Positions 27,731-36,862 of a stretch of DNA of 64,000 nt are shown piece after piece; positions within the stretch are counted from its first letter, which is position 1; each line of letters starts with the position of its first letter. Made by a program: the position numbers and the translations under genes. This DNA is from Pseudoxanthomonas composti (GTDB taxonomy: Bacteria; Pseudomonadota; Gammaproteobacteria; Xanthomonadales; Xanthomonadaceae): the NCBI RefSeq assembly GCF_004122095.1, contig NZ_SAWZ01000004.1, forward strand, positions 1-64,000, read 5' to 3'. The notes beneath the pieces were generated by a model. That model saw only the letters and a list, made by a program, of their open reading frames with translations. It ran no database searches and was not told the origin of the DNA.

Positions 27731-28363
27731 TTACGGCCAGGCCGGCGGCGCCGCGGCCCAGGCCGCCTGCACCTGCGCCAGCGTGGCGCGCTCGTCGGCC
27801 GTCCATTCCGGCAGCAGGCGCGCGTAGTCGGCGGTGCTGCTCCATTGGCCCGGCTCGGTGCGCACGGCGGCGGCATACCACTTCACCGCCTCGTCCTTGC
27901 GCCCCACCTGCCACAGCGCCAGGGCCAGGGTGGGAGGCACCCAGGCCGGACCGCCCAGGGCACTGTCCGCCAGCTCGGCCCATAGCTTCAGCGCGGCCGG
28001 ATAATCCTTGGCGCGATACAGGTCCCAGGCGTGGTTCCACGTGATCTGCCGACCGATGCCGCGATCCGGCCGCTGGCTGCCCAGCGCCTGCTCGTACAGC
28101 GCCTTGCCCAGGTCGAGGCGGCCGGCGGCGTAGGCCAGGTGCGCCAGCTGCGCGGAGGCCTCCACCGCGCGCCGGCCGCGACGGTCGCGCTCGGCCAGCA
28201 GCGCGGCGGCCTGCGCTTCGCCCTCGCCGGGCACCACCACGATCCAGGCCGCAGCCTGATCCTTGTCGAAGTAGAACTCACGCGGCGATGGCAGCTTCTG
28301 CGCCTGCGCACCCCACGCCCACGCGGCCAGCAGCAAGGCCAGCGCGAATCGATATCCCTTCAC
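27731..28363 (-). CDS. Exported TPR-like hypothetical protein
   Basis: About 210 residues with a signal peptide (LALLLAAWAWGAQAQ) and then helical repeats in the Sel1/TPR style (ASAQLAHLAYAAGRLDLGKALYEQAL, DLYRAKDYPAALKLWAELAD, LALALWQVGRKDEAVKWYAAA). The start is uncertain: in-frame GTG codons at 28363 and 28372 both leave a clean signal peptide, and a further upstream start would add about 28 implausible residues. Periplasmic location is inferred. Function unknown; the gene is divergent from the indolepyruvate oxidoreductase. Confidence 0.72.
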   Translation of the reverse strand: MKGYRFALALLLAAWAWGAQAQKLPSPREFYFDKDQAAAWIVVVPGEGEAQAAALLAERDRRGRRAVEASAQLAHLAYAAGRLDLGKALYEQALGSQRPDRGIGRQITWNHAWDLYRAKDYPAALKLWAELADSALGGPAWVPPTLALALWQVGRKDEAVKWYAAAVRTEPGQWSSTADYARLLPEWTADERATLAQVQAAWAAAPPAWP

Positions 28364-28520
28364 AGCAGTCACCCAAGCCCCGAATTCCTTCCCCGCACAC
28401 GATCCTACCTGCTCCAGCGCACGTTGGCACAAGGATGGAGTTCGCAAAAATGCGCGCTGTTACACTCCGGACGTCGCCTTCCGCCAATGGAAGGCCGCCA
28501 GCCGCACTTCCGGGCCCGCC

Positions 28521-31500
28521 ATGACCAGTACCGCCGCATTGACCTCGCCGGACTCGGCGAACACGCCCGATCCCGGTGCGCCGCAGCCCGCGCTGCTGGA
28601 TCTGGACTACACGCTGGAGCACAAGTACACGCGCAGCGATGGGCGCATTTACCTGTCCGGCGTGCAGGCGCTGGTGCGGCTGCCGTTGATGCAGCGCCTG
28701 CGCGACGATGCGGCCGGTCTGAACACCGCCGGCTTCATCAGCGGCTATCGCGGCAGTCCGCTGGGCGGCTTCGACCTGGAGCTGTGGCGCGCGCGCCGGC
28801 ATCTGGAGGCGGCCAAGGTGAAGTTCCAGCCCGGCCTCAACGAGGACCTGGGCGCGACCATGCTGTGGGGCACCCAGCAGACCAACCTGTTCCCTGGCGC
28901 CACCGTCGATGGCGTGTACGGCATGTGGTACGGCAAGGGGCCGGGCGTGGACCGCAGCGGCGACGTGTTCAAGCACGGCAACGCCGCGGGCACCTCGCCG
29001 CTGGGTGGCGTGCTGGCGCTGGCGGCCGACGACCACGCCTGCCGCAGCTCGACCCTGCCGCATGGCAGCGAGGAGGAGTTCGTCAGCGCGATGATGCCGG
29101 TGCTCAATCCGGCCGGGGTCCAGGACATCCTGGACCTGGGCCTGGTGGGCTGGGCGATGAGCCGCTACACCGGGCGCTGGATCGGCTTCAAGACCATCGC
29201 CGAGACCGTGGAGTCCTCGGCCTCGGTGGAGGTGGATCCGTTCGCGCGGCGCATCGTGCTGCCGGAGGACTTCGCCATGCCGCCCGCTGGACTGAGCATC
29301 CGCTGGCCCGACCCGCCGCTGGAGCAGGAGATGCGCCTGCACCGCTATGCGGTGGCCGCCGCGCAGGCCTTCGCGCGGGCCAATGGAGTCGACCGCGTGG
29401 TGCTGGATTCGCCGCGCGCGCGGCTGGGCATCGTCACCACCGGCAAGAGCTACCTGGACGTGCTGCAGGCCCTGGAATACCTGGGCCTGGATGAGGCGGC
29501 CTGCGCCGAGATCGGCATCCGCGTCTACAAGGTCGGCATGAGCTGGCCGCTGGAGCCGGTGGGCATCACCGCCTTCGCGCGGGGGCTGGAAGACATCGTC
29601 GTGGTGGAGGAGAAGAAAGCCTTCATCGAGCGGCAGATGAAGGAGCTGTTCTACAACTGGCCGGCCAGCGCCAGTCCCCGCCCCAGCATCGTCGGCAAGT
29701 ACGACGAGGACGGCGCGTGGATCCTGCCCTCCACCGGCGAACTCACCCCGGCCACCATCGCCGGGGTGATCGGCGCGCGCATCCTGCGCTTTGCGCTGCC
29801 CTCGGGCACGTTCACCGAATCGATCCAGCAGCGGTTGCGCTGGATGGAAGCCAAGGAAGCGGAGATGGCCCTGCCGCGCGCCACTTTCCCTCGCGTGCCG
29901 CACTACTGCAGCGGCTGCCCGCACAACACCTCCACGGTGGTGCCCGAGGGCGCGCGCGCGATGGGCGGCATCGGCTGCCACTACATGGTGACGTGGATGG
30001 ACCGCGCCACCGACACCTTCACCCACATGGGCGGCGAAGGCGTCACCTGGTCCGGGCAGGCGCCGTTCACCGAGACCGAGCACGTCTTCCAGAACCTGGG
30101 CGATGGCACCTATTTCCACAGCGGCTCGCTGGCGATCCGCCAGTCCATCGCCACCGGCGTCAACATCACCTACAAGATCCTCTACAACGACGCAGTCGCC
30201 ATGACCGGCGGCCAGCCGGTGGACGGCACGCTGACCGTGCCGGACATCGCCGCGCAGATGCGCGCCGAGGGCGTTCAGACCCTGGTGCTGGTGTCCGACG
30301 ACATCGGCAAGTGGTCGCGCCGGCGCGACCTGTTTCCGCCGGACACCGAGTTCCACGACCGTGCCGAGCTGGACAGCGTGCAGCAGCGCCTGCGCCAGGT
30401 GCGCGGCGTGTCGGTGCTGATCTTCGACCAGACCTGCGCCACCGAGAAGCGTCGCCGCCGCAAGCGCGGCAAGCTGATCGATCCGCCCAAGCGCGTGCTG
30501 ATCAACTCGCTGGTCTGCGAAGGCTGCGGCGACTGCGGGCAGAAGAGCTTCTGCGTCTCGGTGCTGCCCAAGGAAACCGAGTTCGGCCGCAAGCGCAGCA
30601 TCGACCAGTCCAACTGCAACAAGGACTATTCCTGCGTGTCCGGCTTCTGCCCCAGCTTCGTCACCGTGCACGGCGGCAAGCCGCGCCAGGGCAGGCGCAG
30701 CGATGCGGCCACGCTGCTGGAGGACCTGCCGACGCCGTCATTCAGGTCGGACCTGGCCCAGCCCTGGAACATCCTGATCACCGGTGTCGGCGGCACCGGC
30801 GTGGTGACCATCGGCGCGCTGCTGGGCATGGCTGGGCACCTGGAGGGCAAGGGCGCCAGCGTGCTGGACCAGACCGGACTGGCGCAGAAGGGCGGCGCGG
30901 TGACCACGCATATCCGCATCGCGCGCCGTCCGGCGGACATCCATGCCGTTCGCATCGCCGCCGGTGAGGCCGACCTGGTGCTGGGCTGCGACATGGTCGT
31001 GGTCAACGACTACTGGGTGTTGTCCAAGGTGCGCGGCGAGCGCGCGCAGGTGGTGCTCAACACCTACGAGGCCATGCCCGGCACCTTCACCACGCATCCG
31101 GACATGCAGTTCCCTGCGGCCGAGATCATCGCCGGGGTCAAGGTGGCCCTGGGCGGGCGCGAGGCGCTGCTGCTGGATGCCACGCAGCTGGCCACCGCGC
31201 TGCTGGGCGATGCCATCGCCACCAACTTGTTCATGCTCGGCTACGCCTGGCAGCAGGGCCTGGTGCCGATCTCCTTCGATGCGCTCATGCGCGCCATCGA
31301 GCTCAACGGCGCGGCCATCGAGATGAACCGCACCGCCTTCGCCTGGGGCCGTCTGGCGGCGATCGACCTGGCCGCCGTGCAGCAGGCCGCCGGCATCGTG
31401 CGCAACGACGAGACGCGCCAGGAGCAGCTGCCGCGCAACCTGCGCGTGCTGCCGCCGGGCGAATGGGAGGGCACCGAGTGGGGCGCGACCAGCGCGCCGC

Positions 31501-32264
31501 GCAACCCGGACAATGCCCCCAGCGTGCGCGGCCTGCCCGACACCACCACGGCCACCGCCGATGGCGTGATGCTGCTGCCGCTGGACGATGCGCGCCTGTC
31601 GCGCACGCTGGACGAAGCCATCGCGCGCCGCAGCGCCTTCCTGACCGACTACCAGGACCTCGCCTACGCCAGGCGCTATAGCGACTTCGTCGACCAGGTG
31701 CGCCAGACCGAGCAAGCCAGGGCGCCCGGCGCGACGGCGCTGACCGAAGCGGTGGCCCGGTCGCTGTTCAAGCTGATGGCCTACAAGGACGAATACGAGG
31801 TCGCGCGGCTGTATACCGATGGCACGTTCGAGCGTCAGCTGGAGCAGCAGTTCGAAGGCGACTACACGCTGCAGTTCCACCTGGCCCCGCCGCTGCTGGC
31901 CAAGCGCAACGCGGCGGGCGAGCTGGTCAAGCGCGCCTATGGGCCGTGGATGCTGCGCGCGTTCGCGCTGCTGGCCAGGCTGAAGTTCCTGCGCGGCGGC
32001 ATGCTGGATGTCTTCGGCCGCACCGCCGAGCGCCGCATGGAGCGGCAGCTCATCGAGGACTATCGCCGCACCGTCGCCGAGTTGCTGGAAACGCTGGATG
32101 CGCAGCGCCTGCCGCTGGCGGTGCGCATCGCCAGCCTCCCCGAACGCATCCGCGGCTATGGCCATGTCAAGGAGCGCCACTTGCACGCGGCCCAGGCGCA
32201 GCAAGCGCAGCTGATGGCGCAGTGGCGCAACCCCAAGACCATTCCCATCGTGCAGGCGGCCTGA
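28521..32264 (+). CDS. Indolepyruvate:ferredoxin oxidoreductase, fused long form
   Basis: A 1247-residue enzyme that would oxidatively decarboxylate indolepyruvate or other 2-oxoacids from amino-acid breakdown to acyl-CoA, reducing ferredoxin. Visible parts are an N-terminal pyrimidine-binding-like region (SGYRGSPLGGFDLEL near 75), a TPP domain (HYCSGCPHNTST near 460, GGEGVTWSGQAPF), a cysteine cluster (CEGCGDCGQKSFC near 666, then NCNKDYSCVSGFCPSF) for iron-sulfur binding, and a gamma-type domain (ITGVGGTGVVTIGALLGMAG near 756). The C-terminal 300 residues are the usual extension of this fused group. It stands alone as a transcription unit. Confidence 0.9.
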   Translation: MTSTAALTSPDSANTPDPGAPQPALLDLDYTLEHKYTRSDGRIYLSGVQALVRLPLMQRLRDDAAGLNTAGFISGYRGSPLGGFDLELWRARRHLEAAKVKFQPGLNEDLGATMLWGTQQTNLFPGATVDGVYGMWYGKGPGVDRSGDVFKHGNAAGTSPLGGVLALAADDHACRSSTLPHGSEEEFVSAMMPVLNPAGVQDILDLGLVGWAMSRYTGRWIGFKTIAETVESSASVEVDPFARRIVLPEDFAMPPAGLSIRWPDPPLEQEMRLHRYAVAAAQAFARANGVDRVVLDSPRARLGIVTTGKSYLDVLQALEYLGLDEAACAEIGIRVYKVGMSWPLEPVGITAFARGLEDIVVVEEKKAFIERQMKELFYNWPASASPRPSIVGKYDEDGAWILPSTGELTPATIAGVIGARILRFALPSGTFTESIQQRLRWMEAKEAEMALPRATFPRVPHYCSGCPHNTSTVVPEGARAMGGIGCHYMVTWMDRATDTFTHMGGEGVTWSGQAPFTETEHVFQNLGDGTYFHSGSLAIRQSIATGVNITYKILYNDAVAMTGGQPVDGTLTVPDIAAQMRAEGVQTLVLVSDDIGKWSRRRDLFPPDTEFHDRAELDSVQQRLRQVRGVSVLIFDQTCATEKRRRRKRGKLIDPPKRVLINSLVCEGCGDCGQKSFCVSVLPKETEFGRKRSIDQSNCNKDYSCVSGFCPSFVTVHGGKPRQGRRSDAATLLEDLPTPSFRSDLAQPWNILITGVGGTGVVTIGALLGMAGHLEGKGASVLDQTGLAQKGGAVTTHIRIARRPADIHAVRIAAGEADLVLGCDMVVVNDYWVLSKVRGERAQVVLNTYEAMPGTFTTHPDMQFPAAEIIAGVKVALGGREALLLDATQLATALLGDAIATNLFMLGYAWQQGLVPISFDALMRAIELNGAAIEMNRTAFAWGRLAAIDLAAVQQAAGIVRNDETRQEQLPRNLRVLPPGEWEGTEWGATSAPRNPDNAPSVRGLPDTTTATADGVMLLPLDDARLSRTLDEAIARRSAFLTDYQDLAYARRYSDFVDQVRQTEQARAPGATALTEAVARSLFKLMAYKDEYEVARLYTDGTFERQLEQQFEGDYTLQFHLAPPLLAKRNAAGELVKRAYGPWMLRAFALLARLKFLRGGMLDVFGRTAERRMERQLIEDYRRTVAELLETLDAQRLPLAVRIASLPERIRGYGHVKERHLHAAQAQQAQLMAQWRNPKTIPIVQAA

Positions 32265-32302
32265 GCGGGCCGCGCCCTACCCCTCGCGCGGCCGCGCCAG
32301 GC

Positions 32303-32473
32303 TCAGGCCAGTCGCTTGAGCACGCGGGTGTTGCCCAGCTTCTCGATCTGGCCGCCGTTGCGCCGGAAGGCCTCCAGGTCGGCGCTGATGCGCTCGTGGG
32401 TCAACTGACGCGCCAGCTTGGGATCGGCGGCACGCTGGGACTTGGGGAATTTCTGGGTGGTCGAAGGGGGCAT
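32303..32473 (-). CDS. Small basic hypothetical protein, 56 residues
   Basis: The minus strand encodes a 56-residue lysine/arginine-rich protein beginning MPPSTTQKFPKSQRAADPKL and ending RNGGQIEKLGNTRVLKRLA. AGGAG lies about ten bases before the ATG. The middle (THERISADLEAFRRNGG) looks helical. I recognise no family. It follows the cysteine-cluster gene by 16 bases and is probably cotranscribed with it. The good ribosome site, codon usage like its neighbours and compact fit between genes support it as real. Confidence 0.6.
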   Translation of the reverse strand: MPPSTTQKFPKSQRAADPKLARQLTHERISADLEAFRRNGGQIEKLGNTRVLKRLA

Positions 32474-32489
32474 GATCGTGGAGCTCCTA

Positions 32490-32792
32490 TCAGCACAACA
32501 TCAGTGGGATGGATGAAGCCGAGGGCGCCGCAGCCTCGGCCGAGATCGCGCGGCAATACGGGCCGGCCATGGCAAAACGCCGGCAGATCTCCGGCCTTGC
32601 GTGATAGATCGAGCAGCGCATGCGGCCCATGTCCACCGCCGCGCACCAGCCCTCTTCGTTCTGCGCCATGACCAGCAGGTTGCCCTCGCGCGCGGTCAGG
32701 TGCGGGGCGATCCGGTCCTGGTCGCACAACACCACCGTCAGGCGGCAACACAGGGCATCGCAGCTGCTGCAGTGGGGATCGCCGACGCTCAG
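32490..32792 (-). CDS. YkgJ-family cysteine cluster protein, unusual start
   Basis: A short YkgJ-type (CxxCxxxCC) protein. From an apparent CTG start the product is 100 residues: HCSSCDALCCRL near residues 7-18, then GWCAAVDMGRMRCSIYHARPEIC and MAGPYC. These cysteines are the putative zinc or iron-sulfur site of the family. The first in-frame GTG (32735) would lose the N-terminal cysteines, and no ATG exists upstream. So either a CTG initiates, or the start has been lost or carries a base error. Function of the family is unknown. Confidence 0.65.
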   Translation of the reverse strand: MSVGDPHCSSCDALCCRLTVVLCDQDRIAPHLTAREGNLLVMAQNEEGWCAAVDMGRMRCSIYHARPEICRRFAMAGPYCRAISAEAAAPSASSIPLMLC

Positions 32793-33037
32793 GTGCGTGT
32801 CCCGGCATGGCCGCTCGCGCTGGCGCGCACGGCGCCGGCGGCTGCGTCTGGGGTCATGGCGGGATCTCCGGAGAAGGAAAGGCGTGGTGCGCCCGAGAAA
32901 CCGGGCCAGGCGACGCGAGAAATCCGCGTTGAGGCCCCCACCCTACGCGCAATCGCAGCGGCCTGCCTGAAGCGCGGTCCCACTCCTTGGTCTCGATGCG
33001 AGCGAATCGCACCGCCGACGCAACGCCTGCGCCGTGC

Positions 33038-33313
33038 TCAGGACCGATCGAAGCCGGATCCACGATGCAGCCGTACCGGGCCGCTGACCTGCTCGATCTG
33101 GACCGGATGGGCGCGCTGGGTGACCTGGATCCTGCCTTCCTCCGCCAGTGCTGCGGCGATGCGACGCACCGCCGGCATCAGCGCCCGCCAGCGCATCGGG
33201 TCCTGCTCCAGGGCGCGGGCCACCTCGGATGGGCAGATCGAATGTTCAGGGGCGCGCTGGGCCAGCAGCGCCAACACAGCGTGGCGAATGCGCTGGTCCT
33301 GCGCCTCAGGCAC
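33038..33313 (-). CDS. DUF3253 protein
   Basis: A 91-residue protein matching the DUF3253 pattern: IRHAVLALLAQRAPEHSICPSEVARAL near residues 9-35, then RWRALMPAVRRIAAALAEEGRIQVTQRA. The fold looks like a winged helix, so DNA binding is possible but not shown. GTG start, three bases after the egtD stop, which makes it the third gene of the egtB-egtD string. Its link to ergothioneine is inferred from position only. Confidence 0.8.
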   Translation of the reverse strand: MPEAQDQRIRHAVLALLAQRAPEHSICPSEVARALEQDPMRWRALMPAVRRIAAALAEEGRIQVTQRAHPVQIEQVSGPVRLHRGSGFDRS

Positions 33314-33316
33314 GGC

Positions 33317-34300
33317 TCATGCCGGCTGCAGCAGTCGCAGGCCGAACCAGTCGCGCGCGTCGTTCCAGCCGTGGGTGACCTTCAGTCCTGCGGACTCGGC
33401 CAGCGTGGCGAAGCTGGCATCGGTGTACTTGTGGCTGTACTCGACCTGCATCGCCTCGCCGGCGGCGAAGGCGAAGGTCTTGCCAGCGACATGCACCTGC
33501 TGCGCGCGCTGGCTGACCAGGCAGGTCTCGATGCGCAGCCGCTCGCGCACATAGACCGCGTGGTGGCGGAAGGCTTCAAGGTCAAAGTCGCTGCCGATCT
33601 CGCGATTGAGCCGCGCCAGCAGGTTCAGGGTGAAGGCGGCAGTGACGCCGGCCGCATCGTTGTAGGCCGCTTCGATCAGCGCGGTGTCCTTGTCCAGGTC
33701 CACCCCGATCAGGGCGCAGCCGTTGGGCCCCATGGTCTGTCGCATCCCGGCCAGCAGGGCCTGGGCGCTGTCGTTGGCGAAGTTGCCCAGGGTCGAGCCG
33801 GGAAAGAACACCACCGTGCGCTGCGCACGCTGGCTGGCCTTGGGAAGGGTCAGCGGCTTGGTGAAATCCGCGCACACCGGCAGCATCTCGATCTGCGGGA
33901 AATGCACCGACAGGCGCGCGGTGGCGTCGAGCACCGCGGTGCGCGAGATCTCGATGGGCGTGTAGGCGACCGGATCGCGCAGGTGTTCCAGCAGCAGCTC
34001 GGTCTTGCGGCCGCTGCCGCTGCCGTACTCCACCACGTGCGCACCCGGACCGATGGCCTGGGCGATCGCCGGCAGCTTGTCTTCCAGCAATGCCAGCTCG
34101 GTCCGGGTGAGGTAGTACTCCGGCACCCGGGTGATGGCCTCGAACAGCCGCGACCCTTCCGCGTCGTAGAAGTACTTGGAAGGCAGCGCCTTGGGCGTGC
34201 GCGACAGGCCGGTGACGGCATCGGCGGCGATATCGTCCGGCTGCGGACGCAGATCGGTCAGCGCGCTCCGGGCGCGCTGGAGGGCAACGGCGGCGTTCAC
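33317..34300 (-). CDS. egtD: L-histidine N-alpha-methyltransferase EgtD
   Basis: Transfers three methyl groups from SAM to histidine to make hercynine, the first step of ergothioneine synthesis. The 327-residue protein has the family features LPSKYFYDAEGSRLFEAIT near residues 33-51, the SAM-binding VVEYGSGSGRKTELLL near 89, VFFPGSTLGNF near 162 and the C-terminal MQVEYSHKYT. The GTG at 34300 was chosen because it lies one base after the egtB stop; longer readings invade egtB. Length is normal for EgtD. Confidence 0.93.
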   Translation of the reverse strand: MNAAVALQRARSALTDLRPQPDDIAADAVTGLSRTPKALPSKYFYDAEGSRLFEAITRVPEYYLTRTELALLEDKLPAIAQAIGPGAHVVEYGSGSGRKTELLLEHLRDPVAYTPIEISRTAVLDATARLSVHFPQIEMLPVCADFTKPLTLPKASQRAQRTVVFFPGSTLGNFANDSAQALLAGMRQTMGPNGCALIGVDLDKDTALIEAAYNDAAGVTAAFTLNLLARLNREIGSDFDLEAFRHHAVYVRERLRIETCLVSQRAQQVHVAGKTFAFAAGEAMQVEYSHKYTDASFATLAESAGLKVTHGWNDARDWFGLRLLQPA

Positions 34301-34301
34301 G

Positions 34302-35597
34302 TCAGGGCAGGTCCTTGGCAAGACGCACGCCGGCGAATTGCCAGCGCGCAGAAGAAGGGAAGAAGTTGCGGTAGCTGGCGCGCACGTGCTGCTGCGGGGT
34401 GGCGCAGCTGCCGCCGCGCAGCACCCACTGGGCATTCATGAACTTGCCGTTGTATTCGCCCAGGGTGCCGGGCCAGGGCTTGAAGCCCGGATACGGCAGG
34501 TAGGCGCTGCCGGTCCATTCCCACACATCGCCGAACAGCTGCGCGCAGCCGGTGGCCGCCGCATCGCCCGCCTGTGGGTGTAAGGCACCTTGCTCGACGA
34601 AATTGCCGGCAATCTCCTTGCCGGCGGCGGCGTGCTCCCACTCGGCCTCGCTGGGCAGGCGCGCCCCGGCCCAGCGTGCGAACGCATCGGCTTCGAACAG
34701 GCTCAGCGAACAGGCCGGCGCCGCCGGGTCGCGCTCGCGCCAGCCGCCCAGGGTGAACTCGCGCACACCATCCTCGTGCCAGTACAGCGGGCGCGCCCAG
34801 CCCTCGCGCTGCACCGTGGCCCAGCCATCGCTCAGCCACAGCCCCGGCGTGCGATAGCCGCCGGCATCGATGAAATCCTGGAACTCGGCATTGCTGACCG
34901 GACGGGTGGCAATGGCATGCGCCGGCACCAGCGCGCGATGCCGCGGCGACTCGTTGTCGTAGGCAAAGCCCGCCGCCTGCGGCCAGGGCGCCGCGCCGAT
35001 CTCCACCACCTGCTCCTCGCGGCCCACCCAGCGCATGGCCTGCGCCTGGCCTTGCCGCAGCGGCAGGTCCTGGCGGTAGGCCGGCTGCAATGGATTGCTC
35101 CACAGCGCATGGCGGATGTCGGTCAGCAGCAGCTCCTGGTGCTGCTGTTCGTGATGGATGCCCAGCTCCACGATGTCCAGCGCCTGCATGTCCAGCGTGT
35201 TGCGGGCCAGCAGGCGCTCGATGCCCGCCTCCACCGCGGCACGATAGGCCAGCACCGCCTCCAGCGACGGCCGCGACAGCAGCCCACGACGTGGCCGCGC
35301 ATGCATCGGGCCCACGCCGTTGTAGTAGCTGTTGAACAGGTAGTCCCAGGCCGCATCGAACGGCGTGTAGCGCGCATCGGCCATCAACACGAAGCGCTCG
35401 AAGAACCACGTGGTGTGCGCCAGGTGCCACTTGGCCGGGCTGGCGTCTTCCATGCTCTGCACCATGGCGTCTTCCGCGCTCAGCGGTGCGGCAAGCGACC
35501 GCGTCAACGCGCGCATCTGGCGGAACTGCGGCAGCAGCGCACTGGCGCGCTCGCCGGCCGCTGCACGGCACGCATCATCCACGGAAACAGCGTTCAT
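34302..35597 (-). CDS. egtB: Ergothioneine synthase EgtB
   Basis: Iron-dependent sulfoxide synthase joining hercynine to a thiol donor (gamma-glutamylcysteine or cysteine). The 431-residue protein has an N-terminal DinB-like domain with SPAKWHLAHTTWFFERF near 53-69 and the iron-site HHEQQHQE near 147, and a C-terminal formylglycine-enzyme-type domain (RLPSEAEWEHAA, LFGDVWEWTGSAY, VLRGGSCAT). The three iron histidines are therefore present. It is the first gene of a string with egtD and DUF3253, divergent from a class V aminotransferase. Confidence 0.94.
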   Translation of the reverse strand: MNAVSVDDACRAAAGERASALLPQFRQMRALTRSLAAPLSAEDAMVQSMEDASPAKWHLAHTTWFFERFVLMADARYTPFDAAWDYLFNSYYNGVGPMHARPRRGLLSRPSLEAVLAYRAAVEAGIERLLARNTLDMQALDIVELGIHHEQQHQELLLTDIRHALWSNPLQPAYRQDLPLRQGQAQAMRWVGREEQVVEIGAAPWPQAAGFAYDNESPRHRALVPAHAIATRPVSNAEFQDFIDAGGYRTPGLWLSDGWATVQREGWARPLYWHEDGVREFTLGGWRERDPAAPACSLSLFEADAFARWAGARLPSEAEWEHAAAGKEIAGNFVEQGALHPQAGDAAATGCAQLFGDVWEWTGSAYLPYPGFKPWPGTLGEYNGKFMNAQWVLRGGSCATPQQHVRASYRNFFPSSARWQFAGVRLAKDLP

Positions 35598-35667
35598 GCG
35601 CGCAGCTTAGGCGCGCGCGGTGAACGATCCGTTAGAGCCATTCTTCACGCTGCGATACGCTGCCCCG

Positions 35668-36846
35668 ATGTCAGCGCTTTCCCAGTCTGTTCCGACCGCT
35701 GCATGGTCGGACCGCCGTGCCGCCTTCGCCTTGCCAGATGAGGTGATCTACCTGGATGCGGCCTCCAAGGCGGCGCGACTGATCGCGGTGCAGGACGCGG
35801 CGCACGCGGCCATCGACGCTGGCGCCACTCCATGGCTCACGCCGCACGCGGCTTGGATGGCGCAGATCGAGCACACGCGTGCCCTGGCCGCCGACACCTT
35901 GTTCGGGGGCGATGTGGACGGTGTGGCGATGGTGCCCTCGGCCGCCTACGGGCTGGCCACGGCCGCCAACACGCTGCCCCTGCGGCGTGGCCAGTGCGTG
36001 CTGGTGCTGGAGGGCCAGTTCCCCTCCAACCTGATGGTGTGGCAGCAGTGCTGCGCGCGGGTCGGGGCGCAGGTGCTGGCCGCGCAGCCGGTGGGCCAGG
36101 AGACGCTGACCGATGCGGTGCTGCGCATGGTCGAGCGCACGCCTGCGCTGGGTATCGTGTCCCTGCCCCACTGCTACTGGCATGACGGCCAGGTGCTGGA
36201 CCTGGACCGCATCAGCGCCGCGGTGCATGCGCGCGGCTCGGCCCTGGTGCTGGACCTGAGCCAGAGCCTGGGGGTGTTGCCGCTGGCGCTGGCGCGCTGG
36301 CAACCGGATTTCGTGGTCAGCGTGGGCTACAAGTGGTTGCTCGGCCCGATGGGCCTGTCCTGGCTATGGGCGCATCCGCGCTGGCGTGAGCAGGGCGAGC
36401 CGATCGAACACCATTGGATCGCGCGCGATGCCGGCCAGGCCTGGGAGTTCCCGATCGATGCCCCACCCCCTTACCAGCCCGGGGCGCGACGCTTCGATGC
36501 AGGCGGCATCAGCGACCCGCTGCGCCTGGCCATGGCCGCGGCCGGCCTGGCGCAGCTGCAGCATTGGCAGCCGGCACGGATCGCCGCAGAGCTGGGCCGG
36601 GTCACCACGGCGCTGGATGCGGCCCTGCAAACGGCCGGCCTGGCCGCCTGGATCACGCCTGGCCATGCCCCGCACCTGACCGGCCTGCGCGTGCCGGCCG
36701 CGCGCCTGGAGGCGGTCGCGCAAGCCTTCAGCGCCCACCAGATCTTCTACAGCCGCCGCCAGGGCGGCCTGCGCCTTGCGCCCTACCTGACCGTGGACCC
36801 GGCGCAGATGGCGCGCGTGGTGGAGATCGCCGCGGGCGCACGCTGA
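35668..36846 (+). CDS. Class V aminotransferase-fold PLP enzyme, EgtE-like candidate
   Basis: A 392-residue fold-type I PLP enzyme of the class V aminotransferase/cysteine desulfurase group. The start (LPDEVIYLDAASKAARL), the cofactor aspartate in LVLDLSQSLGVLPL near 196 and the Schiff-base lysine in VSVGYKWLLGPMGLSW near 215 are visible, as is FDAGGISDPL. It is divergent from egtB with only 70 bases between. In actinobacteria EgtE is a PLP C-S lyase that finishes ergothioneine, so that job is a reasonable inference, but a kynureninase- or desulfurase-like role is not excluded. Confidence 0.8.
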   Translation: MSALSQSVPTAAWSDRRAAFALPDEVIYLDAASKAARLIAVQDAAHAAIDAGATPWLTPHAAWMAQIEHTRALAADTLFGGDVDGVAMVPSAAYGLATAANTLPLRRGQCVLVLEGQFPSNLMVWQQCCARVGAQVLAAQPVGQETLTDAVLRMVERTPALGIVSLPHCYWHDGQVLDLDRISAAVHARGSALVLDLSQSLGVLPLALARWQPDFVVSVGYKWLLGPMGLSWLWAHPRWREQGEPIEHHWIARDAGQAWEFPIDAPPPYQPGARRFDAGGISDPLRLAMAAAGLAQLQHWQPARIAAELGRVTTALDAALQTAGLAAWITPGHAPHLTGLRVPAARLEAVAQAFSAHQIFYSRRQGGLRLAPYLTVDPAQMARVVEIAAGAR

Positions 36847-36862
36847 TGCGTGCACACAGGCG

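Noticed and set aside
28278..30671. 797-codon minus-strand frame opposite the indolepyruvate oxidoreductase
   Set aside because: Antisense shadow; the plus strand carries TPP and cysteine-cluster motifs across the same region.
32793..33037. Possible gene between the YkgJ-type and DUF3253 genes
   Set aside because: The minus-strand frame (32789-32983) has no ribosome site and an arbitrary composition; nothing else is open on either strand.
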